Shown here one piece after another: positions 16,534-26,764 of a DNA stretch of 53,913 nucleotides (the first letter of the stretch is position 1; each line of letters opens with the position of its first letter). Position numbers and translations under genes: made by a program. This DNA comes from Frateuria_A sp035695185 (lineage in GTDB: Bacteria > Pseudomonadota > Gammaproteobacteria > Xanthomonadales > Rhodanobacteraceae), in the NCBI RefSeq assembly GCF_035695185.1, contig NZ_DASSES010000178.1, positions 1 through 53,913 on the forward strand, read 5' to 3'. The notes beneath the pieces were generated by a model. It was not told where the DNA came from, ran no database searches, and was given only the letters and a program-made list of their open reading frames with translations.

Positions 16534-18350
16534 CAGAGCACTCCGGCGCCGAGGTCGGCGTTCATGGCGTTGCGACGGAACATCTCGAAGAGCTCGCGGC
16601 CGGTGCCGGCCTGATGGGAGCCCTGGCTGCCGGCAGCAGGCTCGCGCGTGGCCAGCTCGGCGGCATCCACCAGCAGCTCCAGGCGGCCGCCGGTGCAGTC
16701 CAGGCGGATCATGTCGCCGTCGCGCACGCGCGCCAGCGGACCGCCGGCGGCCGCTTCGGGCGTCACGTGGATCGCCGCCGGCACGCGGCCGGATGCTCCG
16801 GACATGCGGCCGTCGGTCACCAGTGCGATGCGGTGGCCGCGGTCCTGCAGCAGCGCCAGCGTCGGCGTGAGCTTGTGCAGTTCCGGCATGCCGATGGCCT
16901 GCGGTCCCTGGAAGCGCACCACCGCCACGAAATCCCGGTTGAGCTCGCCGCGTGCGAAGGCGGCGCCGACCGCATCCTGGTCATCGAACACGATGGCTGG
17001 CGCCTCGATCAGCAGGCGATCCTCGGGCACCGCCGAAATCTTGATCACCGCCCGCCCCAGGTTGCCCTTGAGCAGGCGCAGGCCACCGTCGGGGCGGAAC
17101 GGCTCGCCGGCGCCGCGCAGCACGCCGCGGTTGCCGCTTTCCTTGGCGACCGGGCGCCAGGCCAGCCGGCCGTCCCCGTCGAGCTCCGGCACGAAGGTGT
17201 AGGCGGCCAGGCCCTTGCCGGCCAGGGTCCGCACGTCGGCATGCAGCAGGCCGGCGTCGAGCAGCTGATCGATCAGGAACGCCATGCCGCCGGCCTCGTG
17301 GAACTGGTTCACGTCGGCGTAGCCGTTGGGATACACGCGGGCCAGCAGCGGCACGACCGGGGAGAGCGCGTCGAAGTCGTCCCAGCTGAGCTGGATGCCG
17401 GCGGCACGCGCCATCGCGACCAGGTGCAGCAGGTGGTTGGTCGAGCCGCCGGTGGCATGCAGGCCGACCACGCCGTTGACGATCGCGCGCTCGTCGACGA
17501 TGTGCCCCAGTGGCAGGCGCGAGGCCGGATCCGCGTGGGCCACTACCGCCTGCACGGCCGCGCGGGTCAATGCGTCCCGCAGCGGCGTGTCCGGCGCGAC
17601 GAAGCTGGAGCCGGGCAACTGCAGGCCCATGATCTCCATCAGCATCTGGTTGGAGTTGGCGGTGCCGTAGAAGGTGCAGGTGCCGGGGCTGTGATAGGAC
17701 GCCGCCTCGGCTTCCAGCAGCTCCTCGCGCGTGGCCTTGCCCTCGGCGTAGGCCTGGCGCACCTTGGATTTCTGTTCGTTCGGGATGCCGCTGGGCATCG
17801 GCCCGGACGGCACGAAGGCGCCCGGCAGGTGGCCGAAGCCGAGCGCACCGATCAACAGGCCCGGCACGATCTTGTCGCAGATGCCCAGGTACAACGCGCC
17901 GTCGAACATGTCGTGCGACAGCGCCACGGCGGTGGCCATGGCGATCACGTCGCGCGAGAACAGCGACAGCTCCATGCCGGCGCGCCCCTGGGTGACGCCG
18001 TCGCACATCGCCGGCACGCCGCCGGCGACCTGGGCGGTGGCACCGAACTGGTGGGCGAGCTCGCGGATCAGCGCCGGGTAGCGCTCGTAGGGCCGATGTG
18101 CCGAGAGCATGTCGTTGTAGGCGGTGACGATGCCCAGGTTCGGCGCGCGCCCCTCGCGCAGCGCGGCCTTGTCCGGCGCGCTGCAGCCGGCGAAACCGTG
18201 GGCGAGGTTGCCGCAGGACAGCTGCGCGCGGTGCGGGCCGTCGCCGCCCGCGGCCGCCTCGATGCGCGCGAGGTAGGCCGCGCGGGTTTCGCGGCTGCGC
18301 TCGATCAGGCGCGCGGTGACTTCGGCGACGACGGGATGCAGCGGACTCAT
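16533..18350 (-). CDS. edd: 6-Phosphogluconate dehydratase
   Basis: 605 residues, the normal length for Edd. It dehydrates 6-phosphogluconate to KDPG. The IlvD/Edd family pattern runs through the sequence: VTAYNDMLSAHRPYERYP, GGVPAMCDGVTQGRAGMELS (with a cluster-ligand Cys), GICDKIVPG (second Cys), PGTCTFYGTANSNQM (third Cys) and the C-terminal RMSGASGRVPAAIH. The three Cys hold the 4Fe-4S cluster, which makes the enzyme oxygen-sensitive. It lies 54 bases after pgl and overlaps eda by one base. Family assignment is certain; distinction from IlvD rests on length, on these motifs and on the operon. Confidence 0.96.
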   Translation of the reverse strand: MSPLHPVVAEVTARLIERSRETRAAYLARIEAAAGGDGPHRAQLSCGNLAHGFAGCSAPDKAALREGRAPNLGIVTAYNDMLSAHRPYERYPALIRELAHQFGATAQVAGGVPAMCDGVTQGRAGMELSLFSRDVIAMATAVALSHDMFDGALYLGICDKIVPGLLIGALGFGHLPGAFVPSGPMPSGIPNEQKSKVRQAYAEGKATREELLEAEAASYHSPGTCTFYGTANSNQMLMEIMGLQLPGSSFVAPDTPLRDALTRAAVQAVVAHADPASRLPLGHIVDERAIVNGVVGLHATGGSTNHLLHLVAMARAAGIQLSWDDFDALSPVVPLLARVYPNGYADVNQFHEAGGMAFLIDQLLDAGLLHADVRTLAGKGLAAYTFVPELDGDGRLAWRPVAKESGNRGVLRGAGEPFRPDGGLRLLKGNLGRAVIKISAVPEDRLLIEAPAIVFDDQDAVGAAFARGELNRDFVAVVRFQGPQAIGMPELHKLTPTLALLQDRGHRIALVTDGRMSGASGRVPAAIHVTPEAAAGGPLARVRDGDMIRLDCTGGRLELLVDAAELATREPAAGSQGSHQAGTGRELFEMFRRNAMNADLGAGVL

Positions 18351-18404
18351 TTGCAGATCACTCCAACGGACGGGCCGGACGGACGTGCCGGCGATGACGA
18401 TCGA

Positions 18405-19118
18405 TCAGGGACACCAGTACACGGCCACCGGCACCGGTGAGCGCACCAGCACCGCACGCACCGGATAGTGGGCGGCCTCGCCCAGGCCCAGCCGGGCCTG
18501 CGCCAGCACCTCGCGCTTGGCCTCGCCCTCGATGTGCAGGAACAGGTGGCGGGCCTGGAGCAGGGTGGGCAGGGTCAGGGTGATGCGCGGCTCGCCGGCA
18601 GCGGGCGCGCGCATCGGCAGCACGCCGCTCGGCTGGTTCGGATCCAGCGCCGCGGCCAGCTGGTCGCCACCGGGGAAGAACGAGGCCGTATGGCCGTCCT
18701 GGCCCATGCCCAGCACGACCGCTTCGAACGGCAGCGGCAGCGCATGGATGCGCCGACCGGCTTCGGCCTGGCCCTCTTCCGGCGTGGCGGCACCGGTGTA
18801 CAGCGGCACGAATTGGGCGGCGGCGGCGTTGTGCTGCAGCAGGTGCGCGCGCACCAGGCGTGCATTGGAGCGCGGGTCGCCCTCGTCCACCCAGCGCTCG
18901 TCGACCAGCGTCACCTGCACCCGGGACCAGTCCAGCACCGCCTGCGACAGCAGTTCGAAAAAGCGCACCGGCGTGCGCCCGCCGGACACCGCCAGCAGCG
19001 CGAAGTCGCGCTCGAGCAGACCCGCGCGCAGGCGGTCGGCGACGCGCTCGGCGAGGGCGCTGGCGAGGGCCTGGCAGTCGGTGAAGCTGTGGGTGGTCAC
19101 GTTGAGCGAAGTGGTCAT
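18405..19118 (-). CDS. pgl: 6-Phosphogluconolactonase
   Basis: 237 residues of the DevB/Pgl type. It hydrolyses 6-phosphogluconolactone made by Zwf. Diagnostic segments are SGGRTP (45-50), VTLVDERWV with SNARLV behind it, and VLGMGQDGHTASFFPG. The ATG at 19118 removes a 32-codon low-complexity extension that would overlap the gap after zwf. It lies 64 bases behind zwf and 54 ahead of edd, in the same orientation, so it is the second gene of the operon. Confidence 0.93.
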   Translation of the reverse strand: MTTSLNVTTHSFTDCQALASALAERVADRLRAGLLERDFALLAVSGGRTPVRFFELLSQAVLDWSRVQVTLVDERWVDEGDPRSNARLVRAHLLQHNAAAAQFVPLYTGAATPEEGQAEAGRRIHALPLPFEAVVLGMGQDGHTASFFPGGDQLAAALDPNQPSGVLPMRAPAAGEPRITLTLPTLLQARHLFLHIEGEAKREVLAQARLGLGEAAHYPVRAVLVRSPVPVAVYWCP

Positions 19119-19182
19119 GGGCACGCTGGCGGTGGAAGGTTCGACAGTGTCGGCAGCACGTTGCCGGCGTCGGGTGAAGCGA

Positions 19183-20649
19183 TTACTCGCTGTCCTCGTT
19201 CCAGGTACGCCCATCGCGCTCGATCAGCGCCACCGCCGCACTCGGTCCCCAACTGCCGGCCGCATACGGCCGTGGCGGCTCGCCGACGCCACCCCAGGCG
19301 GCCAGGATCGGGTCGATCCAGCGCCAGGCCGCTTCGACCTCGTCGCGACGCATGAACAGCGTGGGATTGCCGCGCACCACGTCCAGCAGCAGCCGTTCGT
19401 AGGCGTCCGGCTGCTGCACGCCGAAGGCCTCGACGAAGCTCATGTCCAGCGGCACGTGGCGCAGGCGCAGGCCACCCGGGCCCGGATGCTTGATGGTCAG
19501 CCACAGCTTGACGCCCTCGTCCGGCTGCAGCCGCAGCACCAGCCGGTTCTGCGCCAGCGGACCGGCGGAGGCGTCGAAGATCGAATGCGGTACCGACTTG
19601 AACGCCACCACGATCTCGGACAGGCGCGTGGCCAGGCGCTTGCCGGTGCGCAGGTAGAACGGCACGCCCGCCCAGCGCCAGTTGGCGATCTCCGCCTTCA
19701 GCGCGACAAACGTCTCGGTGCCGGACTGGCCGTCGTCCAGTTCCTCCAGGTAGCCCGGCACGCGCTCGCCGTCGATCGCGCCGGCCTTGTACTGGCCGCG
19801 CACGGTCAGCTGCGTGGCGTTGCGCATGTCGATCGGCTTCAGGGCATGCAGCACCTTGAGCTTCTCGTCGCGCACCGCGTCGGGCGAAAGCGAGGCCGGC
19901 GGCTCCATCGCCACCATGCACAGCAGCTGCAGCATGTGAGTCTGCACCATGTCGCGCAGCGCGCCGGCGCGGTCGTAGTAGCCGGCGCGCCGGCCCAGGC
20001 CCAGCGTCTCGGCCACGGTGATCTGCACGTGGTCGATGTGGCCGGCGTTCCACAGCGGCTCGAACAGCGCGTTGCCGAAGCGCAGCGCGAGCAGGTTCTG
20101 CACCGTCTCCTTGCCGAGGTAGTGGTCGATGCGGAAGGTCTGCGCCTCGGAGAACACGCGCCCGACCGCCTCGATGATGCACATGGCGCTGGCCAGGTCG
20201 CGGCCGATCGGCTTCTCCAGCACCACGCGCGAGTTCGGGCCGTTCAGGCCATTGGCACCCAGCCGGTCGCAGATGTCGACGAACAACTCCGGCGAGGTGG
20301 AGAGGTAGAACACGCGGATGTGCCCGGGCTGCTCGTTCACCAGCGCGGCGAAGGCGTCCCAGCCCTCGTCCTTGCGCGCATCCAGCGGCAGATAGTAGAG
20401 CTGCGGCAGGAACTCCTCGATGCGGTCGGCCGCGGCGCCGCCGTCGGCCAGCACATCGCGCACCAGGCCACGGTAGCCGGCATCGTCCAGACCTTCGCGC
20501 GCCACGCCGATGATCCGGCTGGCGGGGGGCACCTGGCCGTCGACGAACCGGTGGAACAGCGCCGGCAGCAGCTTGCGCAGGGCCAGGTCGCCGGTGCCGC
20601 CGAAAATCACCAGGTCGAACGGGTCGACGGGCGGGGGGGAAGCCGTCAC
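19183..20649 (-). CDS. zwf: Glucose-6-phosphate 1-dehydrogenase
   Basis: 488 residues. It oxidises glucose 6-phosphate to 6-phosphogluconolactone and makes NADPH, feeding both the Entner-Doudoroff and the oxidative pentose phosphate routes. The nucleotide-binding start is FGGTGDLALRKL (about 16-27), EKPIGRD lies at 145-151, and the active-site motif RIDHYLGKE is at 173-181 with catalytic His176. It is the first gene of zwf-pgl-edd-eda and diverges from the GntR-type gene. The shared upstream region holds candidate operator sequences (20710-20728). Confidence 0.96.
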   Translation of the reverse strand: MTASPPPVDPFDLVIFGGTGDLALRKLLPALFHRFVDGQVPPASRIIGVAREGLDDAGYRGLVRDVLADGGAAADRIEEFLPQLYYLPLDARKDEGWDAFAALVNEQPGHIRVFYLSTSPELFVDICDRLGANGLNGPNSRVVLEKPIGRDLASAMCIIEAVGRVFSEAQTFRIDHYLGKETVQNLLALRFGNALFEPLWNAGHIDHVQITVAETLGLGRRAGYYDRAGALRDMVQTHMLQLLCMVAMEPPASLSPDAVRDEKLKVLHALKPIDMRNATQLTVRGQYKAGAIDGERVPGYLEELDDGQSGTETFVALKAEIANWRWAGVPFYLRTGKRLATRLSEIVVAFKSVPHSIFDASAGPLAQNRLVLRLQPDEGVKLWLTIKHPGPGGLRLRHVPLDMSFVEAFGVQQPDAYERLLLDVVRGNPTLFMRRDEVEAAWRWIDPILAAWGGVGEPPRPYAAGSWGPSAAVALIERDGRTWNEDSE

Positions 20650-20709
20650 GGTTCACCTCGATTGCGTGTTGGGCAGACGGAATGGGCCATCCCGCCTAGG
20701 CGCCGGGGA

Positions 20710-20728
20710 TGGTACCAGTGAAATACCA
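20710..20728. promoter_or_regulatory. Candidate GntR-type operator between zwf and the regulator gene
   Basis: TGGTACCAGTGAAATACCA combines a TGGTACCA palindrome with a further TACCA, giving TGGTA...TACCA arms. A third TGGTAT lies at 20797-20802, just ahead of the regulator start codon. HutC/NagR-type GntR proteins bind TGGT-N-ACCA palindromes, so autoregulation and control of zwf are plausible. Confidence 0.45.
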
Positions 20729-20811
20729 GATTACGCAGCATGGCGTGGAGGCTATGCATACGTTTTCATGGCGGCTTGCCGCAAATGGTGTGAGATTGGT
20801 ATGGTTTCGGC

Positions 20812-21564
<753 letters not shown>

Positions 21565-21607
21565 GTGACTGCGGCGGCAGCCTGCGCAAGGGCTCTACAA
21601 TCTCCGG

Positions 21608-23200
21608 ATGAATTCCGACGCCAGCGTTTCGCCCGCCCCGTCGCCCTGCAGGCAGGCCCAGCGGCTGATCGCCGAAAAACAACCGGCGCAGGCGCGCGTG
21701 GTGCTGGAAGCCCACCTCGCGCTGCAGCCACGCGATGTCGAGGCACGGGTGCTGCTGTCCGGTGTGCTGCTCGACCTCGGTGACCTGCGGGCCGCGACGG
21801 CGCAGTTGCTCGAGGCCGTACCGGCGCTGCCTGACGAGCCGGCGCTGATCGCCAAGCTGGCCCGTTATCTGTTCCTCGCCGGCGAATCGGTCGCGGCCCG
21901 CGCCTGTTTCGACCATCCGACAGTCGCGGCGACCCGTTCGGGACCGGCGCTGGCCAACCTCGGCTACGTGCGACAGATGCTGGGCGAGTCGGCCCCCGCG
22001 CTCGAACTGATGGAGCGCGCCCATGCGGCCGGTGTGGACAGCGCCGACTTGCATTACTACCTGGGGCTGCTCTGCGATTTCAACGGTCGGCCGGAACAGG
22101 CCGCCGATCACTTCCTGACCTGCCTGGCGAAGGATCCGTCCGACGGCAGGGCCATGCTCCAGTGGGCGCGCACGCAGCGGGTCACCCCGGCGACCCAGCA
22201 CCTGGAGGCGATCCGCCTGGCCCTGCGCTCGGTGGAGCCGGGTAGCGTCCGGCATGCCTCGTTCGAGTTCGCCCTGTACAAGGAGCTGGAAGACCTGGGC
22301 GAATACGACGAAGCCTGGCGCGCGCTGCATCGCGCCAACGGCATCATGCGCACGCGCAACCCCTACAATCCGCGCTACGAGGCGGCCTTGACGGATGCCA
22401 TCGTGGCGCTGCCGCTGGGCGAAGCGGGCGGCGCCGATCGCCCGCCGCCGCCCGGCCCGACGCCGATCTTCATCGTGGGCCTGCCGCGCTCGGGGACCAC
22501 GCTGCTGGAGCGGGTGCTGGGCAACCACTCCAGCATCCACCCCGCCGGCGAGCTCACCGACTTCTACCGGCAGCTGCGCTGGATGACCAACCGGCATGGC
22601 CACCGCACGATCGACCCGGGCGTACTCGGGCGCTGCACGGAAATCGACTTTGCCGAGCTGGGCCGGCGCTACCTGCAGCAGACGCAATGGCGTGCCCAGG
22701 GCAGGGCGTATTACGTGGACAAGATGCCGGTCAATTTCCAGCTTGTCGGCCTCATCCGTCGCGCCCTGCCGCATGCGCCGATCCTGCACATGAAGAGGGA
22801 GCCGGTCGAGGCCTGCTTTTCGAACTACAAGGCCATGTTCAACGACGCGTGCGCCTACAGCTATGACCTGCCGGGGCTGGCCGATTACCACCATCATTAC
22901 CAGCGCCTGATGGACCATTGGCACGCCGCCTGTCCGGGCGCCGTGCTCGACGTTTCCTACACCGCGCTGGTGCGGCAACCGGAGGTGACCGTGCGCCGCA
23001 TCCTCGCGTTCTGCGGGCTGCCCTTCGAAGCGCGCTGCATCGACACCTCGCGCAACGACCAGCCGGTCTCGACGCTGAGCAGCGCCCAGGTGCGTGAGCC
23101 GATCCACGCGCGTGGGCTGGAGGACTGGAAGCGCTACGCGGCGCAACTGGAACCCTTGCGCGAAGCGCTCGCCGGCACGGGCGATCCCGGGGGCGCCTGA
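21608..23200 (+). CDS. TPR-repeat sulfotransferase family protein
   Basis: 530 residues. The first ~270 form tetratricopeptide-type helical pairs (CRQAQRLIAEKQPAQARVVL, LLSGVLLDLGDLRAATAQLL, YYLGLLCDFNGRPEQAADHF). The second half is a P-loop sulfotransferase: the 5'-PAPS motif GLPRSGTTLLE at 291-301, a KMPVNF segment, and the 3'-phosphate region REPVEACFSNYKAMF. It would transfer sulfate from PAPS to a hydroxyl on a protein, lipid or glycan; the TPR part may hold a protein target. There is no signal peptide, so it acts in the cytoplasm. It converges on a large Oar-like TonB receptor gene, with terminator hairpins between them. The acceptor is unknown. Confidence 0.85.
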   Translation: MNSDASVSPAPSPCRQAQRLIAEKQPAQARVVLEAHLALQPRDVEARVLLSGVLLDLGDLRAATAQLLEAVPALPDEPALIAKLARYLFLAGESVAARACFDHPTVAATRSGPALANLGYVRQMLGESAPALELMERAHAAGVDSADLHYYLGLLCDFNGRPEQAADHFLTCLAKDPSDGRAMLQWARTQRVTPATQHLEAIRLALRSVEPGSVRHASFEFALYKELEDLGEYDEAWRALHRANGIMRTRNPYNPRYEAALTDAIVALPLGEAGGADRPPPPGPTPIFIVGLPRSGTTLLERVLGNHSSIHPAGELTDFYRQLRWMTNRHGHRTIDPGVLGRCTEIDFAELGRRYLQQTQWRAQGRAYYVDKMPVNFQLVGLIRRALPHAPILHMKREPVEACFSNYKAMFNDACAYSYDLPGLADYHHHYQRLMDHWHAACPGAVLDVSYTALVRQPEVTVRRILAFCGLPFEARCIDTSRNDQPVSTLSSAQVREPIHARGLEDWKRYAAQLEPLREALAGTGDPGGA

Positions 23201-23221
23201 CAGGCGCTGAGCGAGAGCCAT

Positions 23222-23252
23222 CGAAAAAAAGAGGCCGCCTCGCGGCGGCCTC
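23222..23252 (-). terminator. Rho-independent terminator of the Oar-like receptor gene
   Basis: Minus-strand transcripts meet a perfect 9-bp stem (GAGGCCGCC/GGCGGCCTC with a 4-nt loop) followed by seven T residues. The T run lies on the minus-strand side, so it ends the receptor transcript. Confidence 0.88.
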
Positions 23253-23264
23253 GTCCCGACTTTC

Positions 23265-23297
23265 CGGGGGCCCGGCCCAAGCGGCCGGACCCCCGGT
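23265..23297. other. Long imperfect inverted repeat downstream of the receptor stop
   Basis: CCGGGGGCCCGGCC pairs with GGCCGGACCCCCGG across a short loop. There is no T run. It lies between the receptor stop and the terminator and may protect the transcript end. Confidence 0.5.
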
Positions 23298-23321
23298 TGC
23301 CAGGTCGGATCACGCCTCCCG

Positions 23322-26300
23322 TCAGAGCGAGAAGTCGTACTCCGCCGTGATGCGCACGTAGCGCGGCGGCTGGAAATCCCTCGGGATGCCGAAGGTGCTG
23401 CCGTAGCGGGTGAACTTCACGTACTGCTGGTTCGGATCGTTCGGATCGTAGTTGGCGCCGGGGACGCCCTGGCCGACCTTGCGGGCGTACTCGCCGCGCT
23501 CGTCGCGCTTGACCACCGTGTGGCGGTTGAACACGTTCATGATGTCCAGACCGAAGGTGAGCCCCTTCATCCAGTCCGGCCGGTACTGCGCGCCGATGTC
23601 CAGGTTCCACAGCCACGGCTCGTTGCCCACCGAGCCACGCGGCACCACCTGGCCATTGCAGGCGAAGAAGCTGCTGCCGCCCAGGTAGGACGACACGCCA
23701 CCCTGCTGTGAATAGGCCGCGGGGTTGACGCCCAGGCAGTTCTCCGGGCGGCCGCTCTGCACCAGCAGGTTGCCGCTGAGCGTCCATTCGCTCGCCGGTT
23801 CCCACGCGCCGTACACCTTGAAGGTGTGCCGGCGGTCGTTCGGCAGGTTGCCGTTGGCGCCGATCATCAGCTCGGGGAAGTCGAAGTCCTGCGTCACGCC
23901 CGTGTCGGACTGGGCGTTGTTGAAGTCGGACTTGACCAGGCCCTCGGTGTTGCCATGGTTGTGTGCCCACACGTAGGAGGCCTTGAAGTACCAGTGATCG
24001 GCCCACTGCTTCTCCAGGCTGAACTCGACGCCGTCATACTTGCGCTTGGCCTCGGGCAGGCCGAGTTCCTCCTTGGACAGGTGCACCTCGTCCAGCGTGC
24101 CGTCGCCGTTGACGTCGATCGAGAAGTCGGCGGCATGACCCGGGTTGACGATCCAGCAGCCCGGCATGGTCTCCGGCGGCGCGCTCGGATCGGCGCCGTC
24201 CAGGCCATGGGCGACCGCATAGTTGTAGAACGGGGTCCAGTTGCAGAAATCGTCGATCGTGTTCTTCAGGTCGCGGTGGATGTAGCGCACGCCGGCGGTC
24301 CAGTTTTCCGACAGCTTCTTGTCCACGCCCAGGATGAATTCCTGCTGCTTGATCGGCGAGAGGCTCTTGTCGGCGACGGCGCCGGCCGGCGGGGTCAGGC
24401 CGCTTTCGCCGTTGACGACGCCCGACAGCAGCAACTGGTCGAGGACCGGTGCGTCCGTACCGTCATCACGCACGCCGGTGTAGCTGTAGACGTCGTAGCG
24501 GTAGAGCGAGGCGGAGGCGCCGCGCAGCGCCACCGTGGCGGCGATCGGCAGCGAGTAGAGCCCGGCCGAGCCGTAGACCTTGAACGAGGAATCGCCGTTC
24601 ACGTCCCACGAGAAGCCGACGCGGGGCTGCCAGATGTTGTTCTGCTTGACGAACGGTTCGCCGTCGCCGTTGAGGTTCTTGAACGAGTCGTTGCGCACGC
24701 CCAGGTAGGCGAGGAAGTTGTTGCTGATGTGCCAGGTGTCCTGCAGGTAATAGGACTTCTGGCGGACATCCACCTGTGCGCCGGTGTTGAAGTAGTAGCC
24801 GATCACGTAGCCATCGGCCGGGTTGGTGGTATCGCCCACGTACTCCCACAGCACGCCGCCCTCGTAACCCTGCGAGCCGGTATCGGAGGTCCACCGGTCG
24901 TCGACGTAGCCTGCGGCGAGGTCGTGGTCGCCCAGCACCCATTCCAGGTCGACGCGGCCCTCCTTGCGCTCGTCGCCGCCGCCACGCTTGTCCAGGCCGC
25001 CCGCGAAGGAGCAGCCGGACAGCGGGGCGACCTCGCCGTTCAGGGCGGGGGTGCGGGCGTCGACGATGTCCGGGCAGCCGGGCTGGTCGAGGTTGAGCGG
25101 GTTGCCGTCGTACTGGAAGTAGGCACCGTCGCTGCGGATGGCGAACTGGTCGCGCGAGTACTTCAGGCGCCCGTACTGGGCGCTGAGGGTGAAGTCGTCG
25201 GTCAGGTAGCCGGTGTACTTCAGGATGTGGGTCTGGCCGCCGCTCTTGGAGTAGACCGAGCCCTGGTAGTCGCCGCGCTGGCCATCGAAGTCGCCGAAGG
25301 AGGCGTAGTAGATGTTCTCCTTCTGGTTTTCGGTGTCGTTGAAGCCGGTGTACTCGAGGATGTTGCTGTCGTTGATGTTCCAGTCCAGCTTCACCAGCCA
25401 GTAGGGGTTCTTGTAGTTGCGGGTGTTGGCCTTGGCGGAGACCGACTCGCCGCCCGGCACCCAGGTGCCGTAGGACTGGGTGTCGGTCCGGGTCTCCTGG
25501 TACAGGCCGTAGATGAACAGGCGATCCTTGATCAGCGGGCCGCCGAACCATCCGGCATAGGTCTTCTGCGTTTTGTCGTACTGGTCGTTGCCGTACTGCA
25601 GGACGCCGCTGTTGAGATAGACGGCCGGGTCATGCCCGCGCAGGGCGTTCGGGACCCAGTCCACGCGCGCACCGCCCTTCCACTCGTTGGTACCGCGCTT
25701 GGTCACCACCGAGATCACGCCGCCGGTGGCGTAGCCGTACTTCGCACCGTAGCCGCCGCTCTTGACTTCTTCCTGGTCCACCGCCTCGAACGGCACCTCG
25801 GAGTAGGTCAGGCTCTGGAACTGGTTGGTGACCGGGAAGCCGTTGACGTAATAGCTGTTCTCGGCCGCGGAGGCGCCATTGAACACGGCGATGTTGCCCA
25901 GGCTCTGGTCCGCCGAGCTCACGCCGGGGGCCAGCAGGGCGACCGCGGTTTCGTTGCGTGCCACCGGCAGCCGCTTGAGCTGCTCGGCGGTGAACACGGT
26001 GGTCGCCTCGACCGAACTGATGTCGATCGCCGGCAGCGTGTTCGCGGTGACCTGGATGGTGCCCAGGCTCTGGGCGTTGCGGCCGGCGGCCGACACCAGG
26101 TTGAAGTTCGAGCCCTGGCCGGCGACCACGGTCAGGTCGCGCGCGTTGGAGGCGCCATTCTCGGTGACGGTGACCCGGTACGTGCCCGGGACCAGGTTGC
26201 CGAACGCGAACCGCCCGCTGTCATCGGCGACCGTGGCGCGGGTTGCGCCGTTGCTGAGGTTCTGTACCTGTACGGAGGCACCGGAATCGACGGTGCCGAA

Positions 26301-26405
26301 TACCGAGCCCATGGTGCTCTGGGCAATGGCGCCGCCCGAGATGCAAAGTCCCATTGCCATGGCAAGCGCCGAACGCTTCAGGCGCAGCTTGTGCGTAGAT
26401 GTCAT
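23322..26405 (-). CDS. Oar-like TonB-dependent outer-membrane receptor
   Basis: 1027 residues. The signal peptide (LKRSALAMAMGLCISGGAIAQ) is followed by a carboxypeptidase-regulatory-like Ig fold (about 30-85, SVFGTVDSGASVQVQN ... GRFAFGNLVPGTYRVTV), a plug domain (about 105-230, with NETAVALLAPGVSS and GGYGAKYGYATGGVISVVT) and a large beta-barrel ending in AEYDFSL, the usual C-terminal aromatic/Leu signal. These receptors import large ligands, often peptides or proteins, with energy from TonB. The ATG at 26405 follows GGGGAGA; the frame open further upstream has no signal peptide. The gene has its own terminator and a leader of up to about 190 bases. The ligand is unknown. Confidence 0.9.
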   Translation of the reverse strand: MTSTHKLRLKRSALAMAMGLCISGGAIAQSTMGSVFGTVDSGASVQVQNLSNGATRATVADDSGRFAFGNLVPGTYRVTVTENGASNARDLTVVAGQGSNFNLVSAAGRNAQSLGTIQVTANTLPAIDISSVEATTVFTAEQLKRLPVARNETAVALLAPGVSSADQSLGNIAVFNGASAAENSYYVNGFPVTNQFQSLTYSEVPFEAVDQEEVKSGGYGAKYGYATGGVISVVTKRGTNEWKGGARVDWVPNALRGHDPAVYLNSGVLQYGNDQYDKTQKTYAGWFGGPLIKDRLFIYGLYQETRTDTQSYGTWVPGGESVSAKANTRNYKNPYWLVKLDWNINDSNILEYTGFNDTENQKENIYYASFGDFDGQRGDYQGSVYSKSGGQTHILKYTGYLTDDFTLSAQYGRLKYSRDQFAIRSDGAYFQYDGNPLNLDQPGCPDIVDARTPALNGEVAPLSGCSFAGGLDKRGGGDERKEGRVDLEWVLGDHDLAAGYVDDRWTSDTGSQGYEGGVLWEYVGDTTNPADGYVIGYYFNTGAQVDVRQKSYYLQDTWHISNNFLAYLGVRNDSFKNLNGDGEPFVKQNNIWQPRVGFSWDVNGDSSFKVYGSAGLYSLPIAATVALRGASASLYRYDVYSYTGVRDDGTDAPVLDQLLLSGVVNGESGLTPPAGAVADKSLSPIKQQEFILGVDKKLSENWTAGVRYIHRDLKNTIDDFCNWTPFYNYAVAHGLDGADPSAPPETMPGCWIVNPGHAADFSIDVNGDGTLDEVHLSKEELGLPEAKRKYDGVEFSLEKQWADHWYFKASYVWAHNHGNTEGLVKSDFNNAQSDTGVTQDFDFPELMIGANGNLPNDRRHTFKVYGAWEPASEWTLSGNLLVQSGRPENCLGVNPAAYSQQGGVSSYLGGSSFFACNGQVVPRGSVGNEPWLWNLDIGAQYRPDWMKGLTFGLDIMNVFNRHTVVKRDERGEYARKVGQGVPGANYDPNDPNQQYVKFTRYGSTFGIPRDFQPPRYVRITAEYDFSL

Positions 26406-26764
26406 GCTGATTGGATCTCCCCAGATAGGTCCGAACGGACCAAACCAGGCCGACGGAAATGCTCCGCAGCCCTCCAAGCCGGAGACGAGCAACCAGCGCA
26501 AGAAGTTACGTTCACCCCGCGTAGGCAGGCGAGACGCCCTCTCGTCTCCGAGTGATCGCCGGCAGGCCCCCACCTGCTTAATAAACTAGGCAATCAACCC
26601 AAACCTATCGGCGGGCTCGGCGGCTTGTCAACAATTTCTTAGCAGTTGCCTCTTGCGTCCGGCATGACGGCCGACACGCTCCGCGCGTGTCGCCGGTCGC
26701 ATTCCGCTCGCCCGCGTGCCCGGCGGAGCGCACCGGCGTGCCGTGTGCTAAGTTGATCGCAATC
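26406..26764. other. Intergenic control region upstream of the Oar-like receptor
   Basis: No gene is seen. On the minus strand a TTGACA (26632-26627) stands 17 bp before GATAGG (26609-26604), a weak promoter candidate for the receptor. A perfect 6-bp palindrome GGTCCG-AA-CGGACC (26428-26441) sits just upstream of the ribosome site and could be an operator or a leader hairpin. Confidence 0.4.

Noticed and set aside
16614..18440. A 608-codon plus-strand open frame opposite edd
   Set aside because: Antisense shadow of edd with the same low-complexity composition and no domain pattern.
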